Below are positions 23,641-34,225 of a DNA stretch of 64,000 nucleotides, piece by piece. The notes under the pieces are model-generated. The model saw only the letters and a list, made by a program, of their open reading frames with translations, did not search any database and was not told where the DNA came from. Each line of letters opens with the position of its first letter. Within the stretch, counting starts at the first letter, position 1. The translations under genes were made by a program, and so were the position numbers. The DNA comes from Eledone cirrhosa (Eukaryota; Mollusca; Cephalopoda; Octopoda; Eledonidae). The stretch is taken from contig OZ024740.1 of NCBI GenBank assembly GCA_964016885.1, positions 206,507,691 to 206,571,690 of the forward strand, read 5' to 3'.

Positions 23641-24220
23641 ATTAGCATCTTCAGTATCTCAACAGGTTTTGTCAACATAGAATTGTAAGCCTTGTTTATT
23701 GCTGTTTTTTAAATGTTTCATCATCATCATCATCAGGTTTAGCGTCCGTGTTCCATGCTTGCATGGGTTTGGACGGGGGTTTTCCCACTTGAGGCAAGAG
23801 TGGTTGTCTTGCTCGCATAGGACTGTCTGGCGGGTTTTCTACAGTTGGATGCCCTTCCTAACACCAACCACATTTACAGTGTGGGGCTGGGAGGTTTTTA
23901 CCGTGTTGCCTACACGGCCACATTACAGCGTGGACTGTCTGGCGGGTTTTCTACAGCTGGATGCCCTTCCTAACACCAACCACATTTACAGTGTGGGGCT
24001 GGGAGGTTTTTACCGTGTTGCCTACACGGCCACATTTACAGCGTGGACTGTGTGTTTTTTTGTCGTGACACCTACACGATCTCATTTGTTTCGGCCTGGA
24101 TGTTGTGGGACCAACATAACTGTACATTGAAAGGGGCGGTGTGGATGGGGTGGAGGTGGTGGGACGGGGGGGTGTTTTGATAGAGATGCCTACTGACTGT
24201 AGTAGGTTTTTACTTTGTAT

Positions 24221-26602
24221 TTAGGTAAGGCGGGTCTTCTCTATTACTGAGTACCGCCAAAGGTCTCGGTCCAGTGACATTGTCTTGGAGAGGTGTAAGC
24301 GTGTGAGGTCGGAATTTATCAGCTCGTCCCATGTTTTTCTGGGTCTGCCTACTCCGTGGCTACCGTCTATCTTTATTGCCCTGCACTTTGTTATACAGCT
24401 GTCGTCTTTCATGCGCATCACGTGACCGTACCAACGTAGCCTTCTCTCGAGTAAACAACATCTGATCCCTCTTATTTCTAATTTTTTCCTTAGTTCGTTT
24501 ATGCTTTGCCGTTCACGTATATTACTATTGCACATCCAGCGGAGCATGCAAGCTTCATTCCTCTCTAGTCTGCGTATATCCTCTGCACACAATGCCCAGG
24601 TCTCACTGCCATGCAGCATTGCTGTTCGTATGCAGGCATCGTATAACCTGCCTTTCATTTTTAGGGAGAACCCTCTACCGGCTAATAGTGGTATAAGCTC
24701 TCTGAACTTTTTCCATCCAGTTCTGACTCTAGCTACTGTACTTTCAGAGCACCCTCCCCCACTGCTGATTTTGTCACCCAGGTAACGGAAGCTGTCCACT
24801 ATTTCTATAGAACCCTCTGCGCAGTTGAAGGAGCTAGTATTCTGTGGGCACTTGCTGCTACTTATTGCACCAGAGCACCGGCCACATGTAAAATCTATGT
24901 TCTTAGTTAGCTTACCTGTGATCCCACTACATCTTTTATGCACCCATACTTTGCATTTGGGACATAAAATGGAGTTTCTACCTACGCCTTTCCTACACAC
25001 TGAGCATGGCCATTTCCCAGATGGGACTGCCGCCATATTTTCTTTCCTACAAACTAGAACTTTTGTCTTAGCCAGGTTAATTTTAAGGCCTTTTGATTCT
25101 AGGCCGTGCTTCCATGTTTGGAATTTCTTCTCTAGTTCGGTCATTGATTCAGCTATGAGCGTTAGATCATCTGCGTATAGGAGTTCCCATGGGCAGCCGG
25201 TCTTGAACTCCTCTGTTATAGCCTGAAGGGCAATAATAAATAGTAGGGGGCTAAGAACAGAGCCCTGATGGACACCAACTTTTACGCTAAACTCTTCACT
25301 ATATTCGTTGTTAATTCTAACCTTACTGACTGTTTCTTTATACATGGCTTGTATAGCTCTCACAAGCCATTCGTCAACACCTAGTTTTCTAAGAAACCAC
25401 GAGATAATGGAACGGGGGACTCTGTCGAAGGCTTTCTCCAAGTCGACGAAAGCTAAGTATAGGGGTTTACTTTTAGCTAGGTACTTCTCCTGTAGTTGTC
25501 GTACAATGAAAAGAGCGTCTGTGGTACTTTTGCCTGACACAAATCCGAACTGCATTTCATCTAGATCAATTCTCTCTCTGATTAGTTGCGTTATTACTTT
25601 TTCCGTGACCTTCATGACCTGGTCGATTAATTTAATGCCTCTATAGTTACTCCTATCTAGGGCATCTCCTTTTCCCTTATAGCAGTTAACGATGATGCTG
25701 CTACGCCAGTCCTTCGGAACAACCCCATTCTGTACGACTTGGTTAACTATCCGGGTGACCATGGTGTGTCCCACCGAACCAGATGCCTTCAGCATCTCAG
25801 CAACTATTTCCGAAGGACCAGCCGCCTTACCCGTCTTCATATCTTTGATTGCCTTGCTTATTGTACTACCCTGGACTAACACTGCTGGTCCCTCTATTGG
25901 GTCGATGTGGGGGAGACTGTCTTTCTCCCATTTGTTCTCATTTAGAAGCCTTTCGTAGTGACACTTCCAAGCTACCTTCTTATCAGCGTCGGTGATGGCA
26001 AGTATGCCATCATCGTTAAGCACACACTTCTCCCCGACAATATCACGGTTTTCCTTGACACATTGCCTGGCAATCCTGAACACCTCACGTTTTTGGTCCT
26101 CACGTTGTAGAACATGCTTGAACTTTCTTTCCTCTGCTTCCCTTCTTGCGAAGTACACTTGTCTCCTAGCTTCCCTCCTGGCTACCTGATAGTCTTCTCT
26201 ACTTCCCCCATCCCGCCATGCTTTCCAAGCCTGCTTTTTGGCCTTAATTGACTCCTCCACCTTACTGTTCCACCACCATGTTACTCTCCTCCTACCTACA
26301 GGCCTGCTCCAGCCACAGACTTCGTCTGCCGCCGTCAGCAGGTTTGCTCTCAGGAATTCCCACTGTTCCTCTATATTATACGACTCTAATTGCTCTTCCT
26401 TACTGTCGAAAGCGTCAAGTAATATGCTTTGAAATTTATTTCTGGCTATGGGGTCCTTTAGCTTCCATCTTTTTCTCCTGAGGATAGTCCTCTTCCGCTG
26501 TCTAGTACGTCTCGTCCTGACTATGAGGTCGCTAATTATCATGTTGGGAGGTGAATTCTTCATGGGGGAGGGATTTAGTGTTAACAACAGACACTCTGTC
26601 AC
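24221..26602 (-). CDS. LINE reverse transcriptase with embedded PHD-type zinc finger
   Basis: 793 codons, open throughout. It would copy LINE RNA into the genome by target-primed reverse transcription. The first codon is GTG and is only the open-frame boundary, not a true start. RT blocks: YKGKGDALDRSNYRGIKL at about residues 308-325, AFVDLEKAFDRV at 384-395 (first catalytic Asp), VHQGSVLSPLLF at 444-455, YADD at 476-479 (catalytic Asp pair). Residues 533-576 have the exact spacing C-x2-C-x10-C-x2-C-x4-H-x2-C-x14-C-x2-C of a PHD finger. After it come FRYLGDKISSGGG (605-617), GSETWAL (665-671) and RRLRWYGHVMRM (720-731), typical of RTE-like C-termini; no RNase H is seen. The endonuclease lies upstream in another frame, so this copy is not autonomous although the RT is unbroken. 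Confidence 0.87.
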   Translation of the reverse strand: MTECLLLTLNPSPMKNSPPNMIISDLIVRTRRTRQRKRTILRRKRWKLKDPIARNKFQSILLDAFDSKEEQLESYNIEEQWEFLRANLLTAADEVCGWSRPVGRRRVTWWWNSKVEESIKAKKQAWKAWRDGGSREDYQVARREARRQVYFARREAEERKFKHVLQREDQKREVFRIARQCVKENRDIVGEKCVLNDDGILAITDADKKVAWKCHYERLLNENKWEKDSLPHIDPIEGPAVLVQGSTISKAIKDMKTGKAAGPSEIVAEMLKASGSVGHTMVTRIVNQVVQNGVVPKDWRSSIIVNCYKGKGDALDRSNYRGIKLIDQVMKVTEKVITQLIRERIDLDEMQFGFVSGKSTTDALFIVRQLQEKYLAKSKPLYLAFVDLEKAFDRVPRSIISWFLRKLGVDEWLVRAIQAMYKETVSKVRINNEYSEEFSVKVGVHQGSVLSPLLFIIALQAITEEFKTGCPWELLYADDLTLIAESMTELEKKFQTWKHGLESKGLKINLAKTKVLVCRKENMAAVPSGKWPCSVCRKGVGRNSILCPKCKVWVHKRCSGITGKLTKNIDFTCGRCSGAISSSKCPQNTSSFNCAEGSIEIVDSFRYLGDKISSGGGCSESTVARVRTGWKKFRELIPLLAGRGFSLKMKGRLYDACIRTAMLHGSETWALCAEDIRRLERNEACMLRWMCNSNIRERQSINELRKKLEIRGIRCCLLERRLRWYGHVMRMKDDSCITKCRAIKIDGSHGVGRPRKTWDELINSDLTRLHLSKTMSLDRDLWRYSVIEKTRLT

Positions 26603-26672
26603 GTCTTCTGGTAAGGATATAATCTACCTGGCTTGTGTGTTCCCCCGATCTATAGGTGATCAAGTGATTTCA
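26559..26672 (-). pseudogene. LINE endonuclease C-terminal remnant, frame-shifted
   Basis: In a different minus-strand frame, HLITYRSGEHTSQVDYILTR is readable. It holds the S-Q-x-D-Y-I-L motif that ends AP-like LINE endonucleases. A one-base indel near 26535 separates it from the RT frame (QHDN and a stop in one frame, MIISDLIV in the other). Upstream of about 26672 the similarity ends. Confidence 0.75.
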
Positions 26673-26937
26673 TTTTATCAAGTTTATTTCATTTTAATAT
26701 GTTTATAAGTTCTGCCTTCGTAATTTTATTTAAAAAATTGTGTGAAGTAATGCTCTAAATATCAGTTTACTAACAACTCAGTTATTTCATTAAATTCCTC
26801 TGAATATTTGATTATTTTCAAAATTAATTGAAACACGTAAGTAGTGTATTTCATTAGAAATACGATGATACAGAGTCAAGAGATATTCTCCAGGATATGA
26901 CAGTACTTATTGCAGAAAACATTCCCAGGTGATAATT
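26673..26937. other. Non-coding stretch, nothing recognised
   Basis: AT-rich flank of the LINE. Confidence 0.4.
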
Positions 26938-26954
26938 ATTATTATTATAAACAA

Positions 26955-27168
26955 TGGGCGGTGGATTGGCAGTATCGGTAGAGCGTCGGACACCCTGCTT
27001 CATGGCATAGAGTTACAACCCTTTACATTCTGAGTTCAAATCCCACCGAGGTTAGCTTTGCCTTTCATCCTTATGGGGTCAACAAAATAAAGTACCAGTC
27101 ATGCTACTGGGGTCTATTTAATAGACTTTCCTTTCCTTTCAAATTGCTGGCCTTGTGCCTATAGTATA
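26955..27168 (+). repeat. tRNA-derived SINE with target duplication
   Basis: GGCGGTGGATTGGCAGTATC, GGTAGAGCGTCGGACACC and GAGTTCAAATCCCACCGAGG give the tRNA-like head. It carries an extra pyrimidine block (CTTTCCTTTCCTTTC) and ends GGCCTTGTGCCTATAGTATA. Flanked by ATTATTATTATAAACAA and ATTATTATTGTAAACAA. Confidence 0.88.
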
Positions 27169-27185
27169 AATCATTATTATTGTAA

Positions 27186-27578
27186 ACAACTAAATGTAGA
27201 ATTTAAGGTATTTTTTGTCCAGAAACAATGAAACTGTTGATGGATTTGAACAATTTTTAGGTGGTGCCAATTTTAAAGTTTGATGTGCAAACATTGTCTT
27301 TAAAACTGGTGTCAGTTTACCTGTGAATTACCTGTTCTGTCATTATAATCTCAAGATTTTTGCTTTTAGTTAGAGCAAATATTTTTTGTAGCTAAAACAA
27401 CCTTTCTTTCTACTTTTATAGAGTTGAACTTTATTTTTGTCAGTCCATCTAGAATATACTAAGTTATGTCCTGCTCCAGGTCAAATTACTGTATATAGTA
27501 AGTTTTGAACTCGTGACCATATAGTTGCTAGGACACCTTCTTAACTCCAAATCTATTATAAACAGGATCCCTTCTCTC
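27186..27578. other. Non-coding stretch, nothing recognised
   Basis: No supported gene or repeat. Confidence 0.45.
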
Positions 27579-27586
27579 CTATAAAT

Positions 27587-28789
27587 CAGGGTTTCCCAAC
27601 CTTTTTTCAGCCAGCGCCCCTTTGGGCGCAAACTATTTTGTCCCCCCCCCCCCCCCCCATCAAATTAAATTTCAAATAAGATACTGAATTCATCTTACAT
27701 CAAATTGGTACAAAACCTAAAACAAATGTGCGTGTGTGGTTGGGCCTTTAATCGCCAGGGGTCAATTTAAATTCAATCGCAGAAAGGAATTCAAAACAGC
27801 AACACACTCAGTTACACGCAATCATATACATACAAACATACCCATACATACACATACATATCAGCCACTCCCAAAAGCCAGTTTCATCCAAAATTCTGAC
27901 CACCATTCTTTATATATTTGCACACAAATACACACATCGACCATTTCGTTTTATTCATTGTTTTTTTTCTTTTAGTCGTTTGTCACCATTCATCTGTTTT
28001 TGTTTTCGGGGTTTCACTTTAGTGGTCACTGCTGATCCATCGTGGACTCTTTTGGCCTTCACCCGTTTTCCTGTCGCTACAGTGTCTGCCGCCCTCCATG
28101 CCATGCTGCCCTCAATGAGAGATCATAAAGCATGGCTTGGATGCTGCAGGCTTCCCTTCCCAGCTCAAGCGGGTGGGGCTGGACTGAGGGAACGGCAAAA
28201 GGCCAGACGATATGACCATCTTTCCATCCCGCGGTGGTAAGCCCCTCGTATGGGATGCCACTTGCAGCGACACTTTCTCTAGCCGCAACCTGGTGCAGTC
28301 TGCGACTAACCCAGGTTCTGCTGCACTTTGGGCTGAGGCGGACAAACTCTCCAAGTACCGCTCGCTCTCCGACAAGTTTGTGGTTGTGCCCTTGGCAGTG
28401 GAGACTTCTGGTGTCCTTGGCCCTAGGGCTACCTCCCTACTCACCACCATAGGCTCTTCTATGTTCGGACACATTGCACCTGTCATGTGGATCATGTGAT
28501 AATGTCATTTCCTTGAATCACGTCTAATGTTAAAAGGAGATTTTAATTTATGCATTCGGCTATAGTTTAGATTCGTAAGTTCCTGATGTTACACATGGTG
28601 CCAGGAATTTGCTTGGTGTTACCAAAGTGGAAAAAGTGTTTTTAAAATTTTTGAAAATTTGAAATAAATAAAATGGATAAATGCCCTCCTCCCACCTGAG
28701 TATATTGACTGCTCCCCCTCCCCCCCCAATGAAATAAAAACGCCCAGCACCCCCTTTCAACACAATAGCGCCCACATTGGGAAACACTG
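27587..28789. mobile_element. hAT-type DNA transposon with 8-bp target duplication
   Basis: Left end CAGGGTTTCCCAACC and right end TTGGGAAACACTG are imperfect inverted repeats of the hAT type. CTATAAAT is duplicated exactly at 27579-27586 and 28790-28797. Subterminal GCGCCCCTTTGGGCG and AATAGCGCCCACATTG extend the symmetry. No hAT transposase frame is present, so it is non-autonomous. It carries a retroelement fragment at 28113-28499 and a poly-C tract at its left end. Confidence 0.9.
28113..28499 (+). pseudogene. Retroelement C-terminal fragment inside the hAT element
   Basis: The frame reads EIIKHGLDAAGFPSQLKRVG, then one stop (TGA near 28185), then GNGKRPDDMTIFPSRGGKP, LVWDATCSDTFSSRN, and AVETSGVLGPRATSLLTTIG, ending at a TGA at 28497-28499. 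R-P-D ... W-D-A-T and the A-V-E-T-x-G-x-x-G-P block are, to my knowledge, recurrent at the C-terminus of reverse-transcriptase proteins in marine invertebrates. The PD...D pattern may be a PD-(D/E)xK-like nuclease core, which I cannot verify. RT itself is absent. A second relic lies at 15600-15765. Confidence 0.6.
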
Positions 28790-28797
28790 CTATAAAT

Positions 28798-30985
28798 CAT
28801 TGTTTATATCAAAGGGAAATGTAATTCAATTTCAAAGGGTTTTTATTTGTCATAGGACACAGATCTAATTCGCTGTTTTTTGTTTTTCATCTCTTTTGGA
28901 AAGTCACTACTATATAAACCAATCAGAATCATTCATGGTCAGTAGTGACCATTTGCCCTTTATTTTTCTTGATTTGGTCCAGTCAATATTTATAGTTCCA
29001 CTAAAAAAATAAATATATAGATATTTTTAGAACGACCTTTGACCATCAGTCAATTCTAGGTTTTCTTTGTCTTTAAACAGTTTTTCCATTGTCATATTAT
29101 ATATGTAGAATCAACATATTGTTTAGTTAATTCGTCTGATGTTTCTGCTAGTCTTCCTATATTTTCATCTTACAGTTTTGTTTTGTTGTGTTATGAGGTA
29201 TTTACTACACTTTGATCTCTTTATTGTTTTACTTCATTCAGTTTTTCTATTTAAAGAAACTCAGTAGGAAAGCCTCTCACACACAGTGTAGCAGCGTTAA
29301 GATAATTAATGTCATTCTTTTCAATCTATCTACCAAAGACAGCAACAAAGCTGTTAAATAGTTTGAATTTGAAATTTATTTTGGAAAACAAACAGCAAGA
29401 AACATTTATTCCATGTCATTCTTTAGAGAACACAAAAGAATATTAATGCCCCAGAGACATCAATCAAATAGTGAAAGAATGGGATTTTTCACTTATCTTC
29501 CTTGGATTATCTGCAGTTACGTTCTCTATATCCAAACATCCGTTTCTATTTTGTACGAATGAAATTAGCCTCCACCATTATTGCCTGAGATTTCATTGCA
29601 CTATTCTGTACCTGATACCAAAGTTGTATTATTGATCTACTTGCTGTGTCAGACAGAGTTTTAATTACTAATACTAGTAATGGAGGAGAAATAAAGAATA
29701 AATGTCAGCTTGATACAATTAATTATACAGGCTGGTTCATAAAGGAACTATAGCGATAATCCCTTTCTAATGATAAGGAGGGATTTCCTTCTTGGCTTTA
29801 TTCTGTGTTGTTTTCAATGAAGTATTTATATTCTGCTTGTACTGAGTGCAATATTTTAACCAATAAACCCCACTTTAGTTTATCTCTGCAAATATTGTTT
29901 TGGGGGTTTAATTCTACAATTTGGAAGCCTTGTCAAAAGGATAATGGAATTTGTGGAGAATTATTTTGCTCCCGTAGATGTAAGTAAGCATTATTTTTAC
30001 ATTGTAACCATAACTTTTATATCTTAACACACACACATACACTGACAAACGGAGTACTTGGGTATGACAGTGTTGTTAGGGAGTACTATGTCTGTAAAGA
30101 AGAGGGCACCTTTTTTCCTCAATGACAATAAAAGATGTGTGAAAGTGATTCAATAAAGAGTGTTAGTTCAGTCATTCGCTCCATCTTGTGCTTGTTTCCA
30201 TATTGGAGCAGTCCACTGCCAGTGTTCTCCATTGATTCTGTATTCTTCTGTGCTTCCTTCCATGTCTGTTGGTAGTTGTCTGTTTCTCACAAAGGCTGTC
30301 AACTGACACTGGAACAGAACTAAAGCCAATGGTCGTTACTGTCTTCTCCTTTCTCCTGTTGGTGACCAGTCACAATCTTTGTTCCATTTCTTAAGACTTT
30401 TTAAAATTAAATACAAACAACATTTGTCTTTAACAAGGCCCCATTCTCTCTAACTTTCTAAGTAAAAAAACTAAATGGAAAAGGATTTCCATCAGTTTTG
30501 ATGATGAATATTCTAATTGTTTGATCAAGTGAATAGTCTGTTCATTGTTTATAGTTTAAATTGCTGAGTATTCAACAGGCATTTGTATCCTTAATGTAAT
30601 TCTCAGAGAGATTCAGTGTGGCACTGCATATGATAAGGTTGGTCCTTTAAATTGCAAGTACAAACCATCTGACTTGGCTTTCACATTTTCTCTTTACTCA
30701 GTTTTACTTGCAAGGCTTTAGTTGGCTCAAGGCTATAGTAAAAGAGATTTGTCCAAGATGCCTAACAATGGGATGGAACTTAAAACATCATGATTGCAAA
30801 GCAAACTTTTGAACCATTTGGTCATTTCTGGGTGTAAATGAATGGATTATGTAAAAAGTTCAGATCACGTATTAGGATGTGAGATAAGAATGATTTAGTA
30901 TGCAGGTTGGTGACGACAGAGGTTGCTCCCTAGCCTTCTTCCTTCTGTTTTTGAGACAATTACACAAGACATCAGATTTGAATAT
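28798..30985. other. Long non-coding stretch, nothing recognised
   Basis: 2.2 kb without recognised repeats or coding similarity. It could be intergenic or part of the unseen first intron or 5' end of the RagC/D gene. No ATG-containing exon could be assigned. Confidence 0.45.
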
Positions 30986-30989
30986 CCAG

Positions 30990-31030
30990 TCCATGCTAGC
31001 GTGGAAAAATGGATGTTAAATGGTGATGAA
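30990..31030 (+). repeat. LINE-tail fragment
   Basis: CCATGCTAGCGTGGAAAAAT, GGATGTTAAATGGTGATGAA: the last 40 bp of the tail repeat only. Confidence 0.75.
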
Positions 31031-31537
31031 TTTAAATATCCACGAGAGTTTCTGTATGCTGATTACCTAGCTTTTATTGTATAAATTTTCTTGTGTTGTA
31101 AGAAGTGACTAAAAGGGTTTAATCAGAAAGGGCATCTGTCTGAAGTACATTCCAACCCATGAAAGTCCCGTCCAACCAATGATGTTGATAATGAAACTAA
31201 TAAACTTCAGAGGATTTGAATGTGAGAACATTAAAAAAATATTAAAGGTTAACTTGGCAAAGACTAAGAAACTGGAAAAGACCACTGAAATATATGTAAA
31301 AAATTAATGTTGCTGATTAGGATGATCTGGTATTAAGGAAGAAGTGCGGGAGGGTGGGGGTCACAACTAATTGATGATGTTGATTAGGCATAAATCTTAT
31401 ATATGCTTCAACAATTTTATCTTGTGTTATGAATGAGTTTCCTAAAATACTTGCCAAGAACCACTGCCAAATGAATATTATGATAAAGTATTGAATGTAA
31501 ATAACATAAATAATGATATTAATGATAATGATTTCTA
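31031..31537. other. Non-coding stretch, nothing recognised
   Basis: No supported feature. Confidence 0.4.
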
Positions 31538-31675
31538 CTATAGGCACAAGGCCAGCAATTTTGAGGGAGAGGAAAAGTCAATTAAATCAACCCCAGTACA
31601 TTACTGCTGCTTTATTTTATCAACCCCGTAAGGATGACAGGCAAAGTTAACCTCGGCGGGATTTGAACTCAGTCT
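31538..31675 (-). repeat. tRNA-derived SINE, reverse orientation
   Basis: TAGGCACAAGGCCAGCAATT, CTTTATTTTATCAACCCCGT and CGGCGGGATTTGAACTCAG are the reverse complement of the SINE body and B-box region. The head is missing. Confidence 0.85.
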
Positions 31676-31692
31676 AATAATAATAATAATAA

Positions 31693-31796
31693 TTGTTTCT
31701 ACTTTATGCACAAAGCCTGCAATAGAAAGGGGAAAGTCGATTAAATTGACCCCAGTGCATTACTGGTGCTTTATTTTATTGACCCTGTAAGGATGA
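31693..31796 (-). repeat. SINE fragment, reverse orientation
   Basis: GCACAAAGCCTGCAATAG, GATTAAATTGACCCCAGTGC and TTATTTTATTGACCCTGTAA match the SINE 3' half. It abuts a LINE relic. Confidence 0.8.
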
Positions 31797-31995
31797 AAGA
31801 CAAAGCCATTAGAACAAAGTGGATGAAACATCATATTGACAAAGAGGCTAGCCCACTCTGTAGGACTTGTGGAGAGAGAGAGAGAGAGAGGAAACTGTGG
31901 TTCACATTGTATCCGAGTGTAAACACCTAGCCCAGACTCATGAAGGCATATCATAGGAAAATTGATCCACTGGCATTTATGCAAACTTAATGATT
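31797..31995 (+). pseudogene. LINE C-terminal relic with Cys/His knuckle, split by (GA)n
   Basis: AIRTKWMKHHIDKEASPLCR, then T-C-G, an expanded GA run at 31871-31890, then in another frame EETVVHIVSECKHLAQTHEG. The C-x2-C ... H-x4-C arrangement, followed by L-A-Q, resembles the terminal zinc knuckle of several LINE proteins. The GA expansion has shifted the frame and stops follow. Confidence 0.6.
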
Positions 31996-32029
31996 TACCC
32001 CAATCTGATAATAATAATAATAATAATAA

Positions 32030-32295
32030 TAATCATCATCGTTTAACGTCCATCTTCCACGCTATCATGGGTTAGATGGTTTTGTTCCATTTGATGTCGG
32101 AATGGTCGGGAGACTGTGTCTTGCTCATACGGAAGTGTCTCTGACAGGTTTTTTTACAGCTGGATGCTCTTTCTAACACCAACCACATTTACAGTGTGGA
32201 CTGAGAGCCTTTTTACCGTGTTTCTTACACGACCACCTTACAGTGTGGACTGTTGTGTCATTGACACAGTGGATGGAACGGAAATGGGAGGATGG
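32030..32295 (-). repeat. LINE-tail / SINE-like repeat
   Basis: CATCATCGTTTAACGTCCAT, GACAGGTTTTTTTACAGCTG, ACACCAACCACATTTACAGT match the tail repeat. Confidence 0.82.
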
Positions 32296-32311
32296 GGTAA
32301 GGTGCGTGGTT

Positions 32312-32523
32312 TCTGATTTAGGCACATGGCCAACAATTTTAATGGAGAGGAAAGGCGATTAAATTGACCCCAGCGTGTGACTAATACTTTATTTTATCAA
32401 CCTCGTAAGGATGAAAGGCAAAGCTAATCTCAGCAGGATTTGAACTCAGAACATAAAGAGCTGTAACTCAGGGCCACAAAGCATAGTGTCCAATGCTCTA
32501 CTGATAGTCAAACCACCATATTA
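32312..32523 (-). repeat. tRNA-derived SINE, reverse orientation, near full length
   Basis: ATTTAGGCACATGGCCAACA, CTTTATTTTATCAACCTCGT, CAGCAGGATTTGAACTCAGA, GTCCAATGCTCTACTGATAG: tail, body, B-box and A-box regions in reverse. Confidence 0.85.
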
Positions 32524-32637
32524 ATAATAATATTTTCCATTTATCTAGTTTGGTTTGGGTTACATGTTGAATGAAGCTGTTCTTTATATTCAAATTCATT
32601 GCTAATTTAGGAAGAACCTTTCAATAAGTCTTTATCT

Positions 32638-33346
32638 GTTGCTCAATATCTTGACCACCGAAGTAAGATGATGTATAGCTCAATATCTTGACCACTGAAG
32701 TAAGATGATGTATAGCTCAATATCTTGTCTACTGAAGTGGGGTGATGTATAGCTCAATATCTTGACCACTGAAGTAAGATGATGTATAGCTCAATATCTT
32801 GACCACTGAAGTAAGATGATGTATAGCTCAATATCTTTACCACTGAAGTAACATGATGTATAGCTCAATATCTTGACCACTGAAGTAAGATGATGTATAG
32901 CTCAATATCTTGTCTACTGAAGTGGGGTGATGTATAGCTCAATATCTTGACCACTGAAGTAAGATGATACATAGCTCAATATCTTGTCTACTGAAGTGGG
33001 ATGATGTATAGCTCATTATCTTGACCACTGAAGTAAGATGATGTATAGCTCAATATCTTGTCTACTGAAGTGCGGTGATGTATAGCTCAATATCTTGACC
33101 ACTGAAGTAAGATGATGTATAGCTCAATATCTTGACCACTGAAGTAAGATGATGTATAGCTCAATATCTTGACCACTGAAGTAAGATGATATATAGCTCA
33201 ATATCTTGTCTACTGAAGTGGGGTGATGTATAGCTCAATATCTTGTCTACTGAAGTGGGATGATGTATAGCTCAATATCTTGACCACTGAAGTAAGATGA
33301 TGTATAGCTCAATATCTTGACCACTGAAGTGAGATGATGTATAGCT
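32638..33346. repeat. 37-bp minisatellite, about 19 copies
   Basis: Unit contains TAGCTCAATATCTTGACCAC and TGAAGTAAGATGATGTA. A variant with GTCTACTGAAGTGGGGTGAT alternates with the main form. Its period equals that of the intron 4 array but the sequence is unrelated. Confidence 0.95.
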
Positions 33347-33547
33347 GAATCACAAGTGTGTTTGACAATATTTACTCTCTCTCAATTCTAATTTCAAATC
33401 TCTTCTAGTTTGACATCATTTTCATTACCCTAGGCCAGACAAAATTAGTATTACTAATAATAGTTAATTGATTATATCTCTCTCTTTATGAACATTTTAC
33501 TTGTGATTATTGAAAATAAATCAATAATTTGGTATTTTTGTCTGTTT

Positions 33548-34225
33548 GACAGTGTTTTATATGATGAAGTTTGACTGACAGGTTCTATATGATGAAGTTT
33601 GATTGACAGGTTAAATATGTGGTTTGATTGACAGGTTAAATATAATGAGGTTTGATTGACAGGTTCTATATGAGGTTTGACTGACAGGTTCTATGAGGTT
33701 TGATTGACAGGTTCAATATAATGTTTGATTGACAGGTTCAATATAATGAGGTTTGATTGACAGGTTCTATATGAGGTTTGATTGACAGGTTCAATATAAT
33801 GAGGTTTGATTGACAGGTTCTATATGAGGTTTGATTGCCAGGTTTGATTGACAGGTTCAATATGAGGTTTGATTGACAGGTTCAATAAAATGAGGTTTGA
33901 TTGACAGGTTCTATATGAGGTTTGATTGACAGGTTCAATATAATGAGGTTTGATTGACTGGTTCAGTATAATGAGGTTTGATTGACTGGTTCAGTTTCAT
34001 GAGGTTTGATTGACTGGTTCAGTATAATGAGGTTTGATTGATGGGTTCTATATGAGGTTTGATTGACAGGTTCAATATAATGAGGTTTGATTGACTGGTT
34101 CAATATAATGAGGTTTGATTGACTGGTTCAGTATAATGAGGTTTGATTGACTGGTTCAGTATAATGAGGTTTGATTGATGGGTTCTATATGAGGTTTGAT
34201 TGACAGGTTTCATATGAGGTTTGCT
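33548..34225. repeat. 25-28-bp minisatellite, about 26 copies
   Basis: AGGTTTGATTGACAGGTTCA followed by ATATAATG, or a shorter form ending in CTATATG. CTGG and TGGG variants cluster at the distal end. Confidence 0.93.

Larger units (their letters stand above)
23716..26672 (-). mobile_element. LINE (RTE-like non-LTR retrotransposon), 5'-truncated, copy 1
   Basis: Minus-strand element of about 2.96 kb. It holds an endonuclease remnant (26559-26672), an RT reading frame (24221-26602), and a 3' region with a tandemly duplicated block of about 115 bp (23823-23937 and 23938-24055). The terminus on the minus strand is GGACGCTAAACC then GAT triplets. Copy 2 (13441-14675) ends the same way, which fixes the 3' boundary. 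The 5' truncation point is near 26672. Confidence 0.88.

Noticed and set aside
24501..26708. Plus-strand open frames opposite the LINE
   Set aside because: Shadows of the LINE coding strand without family similarity.
28113..28499. A host gene exon with the KRPDD and VWDAT text
   Set aside because: It sits inside a hAT element, has an in-frame stop, and a decayed relative lies at 15600-15765; this fits a retroelement.
29805..29987. 60-codon open frame in the 2.2-kb non-coding stretch
   Set aside because: Short, no similarity, no splice evidence; expected by chance in this length.
32638..33346. Kinship of this 37-bp array with the 37-bp intron 4 array
   Set aside because: Equal period only; monomer sequences share no alignable stretch beyond TGACCACT.
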